Below, one piece after another: positions 5,393 through 7,643 of a stretch of 7,643 nt of DNA; position 1 is the stretch's first letter, and each line of letters begins with the position of its first letter. This DNA is from Gammaproteobacteria bacterium (lineage in GTDB: Bacteria; Pseudomonadota; Gammaproteobacteria; Magnimaribacterales; D2472). Location: assembly GCA_002710265.1 (NCBI GenBank), contig PAJW01000012.1, positions 4,479-12,121 on the forward strand. Reading direction: 5' to 3'. The notes below the pieces were generated by a model that saw only the letters and a program-made list of their open reading frames with translations, did not search any database and was not told the origin of the DNA. The position numbers were made by a program, and so were the translations under genes.

Positions 5393-6487
5393 ATGACAGA
5401 TTATCACTTTAAAAAGTTTTTAGATCTTGTTGAACCAAATATTGAATTTGACCATAACGAAGCAGCATCTAGACCAGATTATTCAAATTTAACCAATTGG
5501 GCTGCTACACCGGAAAGCGATGTTCAGCAATTCTATATTCCTGATGAGTCATTTCAAGTAAACAAAAAAAATAATGATGTAGATGTTTTTTATATACATC
5601 CAACTGGTTTTTATGAAAAGAAATGGAATTCAGATATGGATAGAAATAAATCTGCATTTGAGAGAACTGAAATTATGCTTGCTAATCAAGCATCTGCTTT
5701 TAACGAGTCTTGTAATATTTATGCTCCAGAATATCGACAAGCCACTTATTTTGCATTTTTTGATAAAAATCAGAATGGTAAAAAAGCACTTGACTTAGCT
5801 TATACAGATGTCGAAAGTGCTTTTGATTATTTCATAGAAAATAACAATAATGACAAGCCATTTATTGTTGCTGGTCATAGTCAAGGTGCTTTACATGCTC
5901 AAAGACTAATCATAAATAGGATTCAAGGAACAAGTCTTCAAGAGCGATTCATATGTGCATATGCTATTGGATATATGATTCCAGATAATCTATACGATGA
6001 TTTATTTCCATCCATAAAAAGGTCTGAAAATTATAACGATACAAATTGTATTGTTAGTTGGTCTACTGTAGTCGAAGGCTTTAAAAGAAGCAGAGAGAAG
6101 ACACCTTTTTGGACTCCTAATGGATGGACTTCAGAGCCAATGGTTCAAAAAATTGTATCAACGAATCCTTTTTCATGGACTAATGATTCAGACTGGCATT
6201 TATCTCCTCAAAACAAATCAATAATAAATAAATCTCAAGATTATGACTTTACTGATCAAATAAGTATTGCTCATACTGGTACAAAAAAATCTATTGGTTT
6301 AACTAGAGTTCAAGAATTTAGTGCAAGCCTTAATGATAAATCTGGTCTTGTTGAAACCAGAGGCCCATTAATTGACAATATAAAGAAAATGAAATTTTTT
6401 AGTGGTGATCTTCATTCCTTTGACATGATGCTTTTTTGGGGTACATTAAGGCAAAATGTCAAAGATAGAATCAAAACGTTCGTATAA
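5393..6487 (+). CDS. DUF3089 alpha/beta hydrolase
   Basis: The 364-residue protein matches the DUF3089 family of alpha/beta-hydrolase-like proteins, which includes predicted lysophospholipases or esterases. Seen: the lead-in RPDYSNLTNWAATP (27-40), VDVFYIHPTGF (63-73), and NIYAPEYRQATYFAFF (108-123). The nucleophile elbow GHSQG (161-165) carries Ser163, and there is a C-terminal block GDLHSFDMMLFWGTLRQNV (338-356) where His341 is the likely catalytic base. The acid residue is not obvious. There is no signal peptide or membrane segment, so cytoplasmic; some relatives carry an N-terminal anchor, which this one lacks. The ATG follows the HD gene's stop directly, with no ribosome binding site, implying translational coupling. 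The last 32 bases overlap the next gene. The reaction is probably ester hydrolysis; the substrate is unknown. Confidence 0.85.
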   Translation: MTDYHFKKFLDLVEPNIEFDHNEAASRPDYSNLTNWAATPESDVQQFYIPDESFQVNKKNNDVDVFYIHPTGFYEKKWNSDMDRNKSAFERTEIMLANQASAFNESCNIYAPEYRQATYFAFFDKNQNGKKALDLAYTDVESAFDYFIENNNNDKPFIVAGHSQGALHAQRLIINRIQGTSLQERFICAYAIGYMIPDNLYDDLFPSIKRSENYNDTNCIVSWSTVVEGFKRSREKTPFWTPNGWTSEPMVQKIVSTNPFSWTNDSDWHLSPQNKSIINKSQDYDFTDQISIAHTGTKKSIGLTRVQEFSASLNDKSGLVETRGPLIDNIKKMKFFSGDLHSFDMMLFWGTLRQNVKDRIKTFV

Positions 6488-7460
6488 AATTTCACTTTTA
6501 GTAATTATCGCTATGTTTACAAATTCAAATTTATTTTCTTATGAAGAGGGTGTTGCTAGAAATAATGATCTAGAAATTTACTACAGAGACTACGGTCCTA
6601 CTGAAGGTGATCCTATATTATTAGTTCAGGGTATAGGTGGACAACTAATTAATTGGCCCCAACATTTAATTGAGTTTTTAATTGATAATAATTTTCGTCC
6701 TATTGTATTTGATAACAGAGATACAGGATTGTCCTCAAGAGTTGAAAGTAATTTATTTGATAAAGAAAATATCAATAAGACAATCATAAGGAATTACATC
6801 AGATATTACCTTCGATTACCTATTAAATCTGAGTATACAATTGATGATATGGCAACTGATGCTATTTCAGTGCTTGATGAATTACAAATAGAAAAATCTC
6901 ATGTTCTCGGCATTTCAATGGGTGGAATGATTTCTCAAATAATTGTATCTTCATATCCTGATAGAGCTAAGACATTTACTTTAATAGCATCTACAGCATC
7001 AACACCCTCACCATTTAATGGCCCAACTCGTGAAGTTAGAAAATTATTTCTTGAAAGAACCAAAAATATTGATGCGTCAATCGATGATAGGGTCAATAGA
7101 ACAAAGAAACTATTTAAAATTATTGGTTATGAGGGAATAGATCTCGATACTGATGATTTTTATGAAAATGTAAAAATATCTGTTGAAAGAGGTGGTGTTG
7201 ATGACACAGGATTTGGAAGACAATTAACTGCTATTTTAGGATCTAGTAATAGGCTAAATAAAGTAAAATCAATCGAAGCAAAGACCTTCATCGTTCATGG
7301 ATATGAAGACCCATTAATTAATGTAAAGAATGCATATAAGGCCCATAGTTTAATTTCAAATAGTCAGTTAAAAATAATTCCAGATATGAGACATTTAATA
7401 GAACCACCTGTATTTGACCAATTTAAAGAAGACCTATTAATTCATTTAAATAGTTTATAA
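6456..7460 (+). CDS. Exported alpha/beta hydrolase
   Basis: The 334-residue protein has a signal peptide (residues about 1-28: a basic start with Lys and Arg, then ISLLVIIAMF, ending NSNLFS). A complete alpha/beta-hydrolase fold follows. Seen: the oxyanion-side loop LLVQGIGGQ (55-63), FDNRDTGLS (85-93, a common feature of this branch), and the nucleophile elbow GISMGGM with Ser154. Asp285 lies in HGYEDPLI and His313 in PDMRHLIEP, so the Ser-Asp-His triad is intact. The nearest well-known relatives by motif are RdmC-like methylesterases and other small-ester hydrolases. The enzyme probably acts on an ester in the periplasm. The start at 6456 is needed for the signal peptide and lies inside the previous gene, with AAGG (6448-6451) 4 bases ahead as a weak ribosome binding site. 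It leads into the symporter gene with a 4-base gap. Confidence 0.9.
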   Translation: MSKIESKRSYKISLLVIIAMFTNSNLFSYEEGVARNNDLEIYYRDYGPTEGDPILLVQGIGGQLINWPQHLIEFLIDNNFRPIVFDNRDTGLSSRVESNLFDKENINKTIIRNYIRYYLRLPIKSEYTIDDMATDAISVLDELQIEKSHVLGISMGGMISQIIVSSYPDRAKTFTLIASTASTPSPFNGPTREVRKLFLERTKNIDASIDDRVNRTKKLFKIIGYEGIDLDTDDFYENVKISVERGGVDDTGFGRQLTAILGSSNRLNKVKSIEAKTFIVHGYEDPLINVKNAYKAHSLISNSQLKIIPDMRHLIEPPVFDQFKEDLLIHLNSL

Positions 7461-7464
7461 AAAG

Positions 7465-7643
7465 ATGCTTTCAACAAGATTTAAAATTAATTATTCAATT
7501 GGGTCTGTACCAAATGGAATTAAAACCGATACTTTTACATTTTTTCTTTTATTTTTTTATAGCAACATAATTGGTCTTAATCCTGCTTTGGCAGGTACAG
7601 CTATTTTTATTGCGTTGTGTGTTGATGCTGTTACTGATCCATT
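7465..7643 (+). CDS. GPH-family (MFS_2) cation symporter, N-terminus only
   Basis: Fifty-nine codons are present before the right edge cuts the gene. The sequence contains NYSIGSVPNGIK, a first membrane helix rich in Phe and Leu (TFTFFLLFFYSNIIGL, 23-38), then NPALAGTAIFIALCVDAVTDP (39-59). This is the start of the glycoside-pentoside-hexuronide:cation symporter family (MelB-like). Asp54 and Asp58, in the DxxxDP arrangement, correspond to the cation-binding aspartates Asp55 and Asp59 of E. coli MelB, so Na+ or H+ coupling is likely. The cargo cannot be predicted, and marine members are often far from sugar transporters. It lies 4 bases after the exported hydrolase, so import of that enzyme's product is a reasonable inference. 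Confidence 0.88.
   Translation, partial: MLSTRFKINYSIGSVPNGIKTDTFTFFLLFFYSNIIGLNPALAGTAIFIALCVDAVTDP

Noticed and set aside
5583..5798. 71-codon plus-strand open frame inside the DUF3089 gene
   Set aside because: It is a shifted-frame reading of conserved DUF3089 sequence, with no start signal or recognisable motif.
1..7643. CRISPR array, transposon ends, phage genes or toxin-antitoxin pair
   Set aside because: No spaced direct repeats, transposase, phage or toxin-like frames were found on either strand.

Overview
The window is AT-rich (by eye about one third G+C), very densely coded, and carries Gram-negative type signal peptides on several short genes. The gene set is a gamma-glutamyltransferase-like Ntn hydrolase, a class V aminotransferase, small exported proteins, a hotdog thioesterase, an HD-domain protein, a DUF3089 hydrolase and a GPH-type symporter. 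Together with the compact spacing, this fits a streamlined, probably marine, proteobacterium. A SAR86-like gammaproteobacterium is my best guess, but a low-GC alphaproteobacterium or another pelagic lineage cannot be excluded from sequence alone.

Layout. Bases 1-146 hold the start of an exported protein on the minus strand, running off the left edge. Divergent from it, 190-3016 carries an exported gamma-glutamyltransferase-family enzyme followed 31 bases later by an alanine/serine-glyoxylate-type aminotransferase. Its stop overlaps by 4 bases the stop of a convergent minus-strand gene (3013-3747) for a metallo-beta-lactamase-fold protein that has lost part of the metal motif. Divergent from that, 3801-4208 encodes a small exported protein of unknown function. 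Next come a 22-base imperfect palindrome, a tRNA promoter and tRNA-Ser(UGA) at 4276-4367. The thioesterase starts only 7 bases after the tRNA CCA. A tightly packed plus-strand run follows: HD-domain protein, DUF3089 hydrolase (no spacer), exported alpha/beta hydrolase (32-base overlap) and a GPH/MFS_2 symporter cut by the right edge (4-base gap).

How the genes may work together. The GGT-like enzyme could release amino acids from gamma-glutamyl compounds in the periplasm, and the aminotransferase could process amino groups inside the cell. The 4820-7643 cluster looks like a small catabolic unit: an exported esterase/lipase-like hydrolase, a cation-coupled symporter, a cytoplasmic hydrolase and an HD-domain metalloenzyme. 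No substrate can be named from the sequence.

The most notable signal is in gene starts rather than gene content. Five starts have a -10-like TAnnnT hexamer placed 6 or 7 bases before the ATG and no Shine-Dalgarno, which is the arrangement expected for leaderless mRNAs. A further start sits directly behind a tRNA 3' end.
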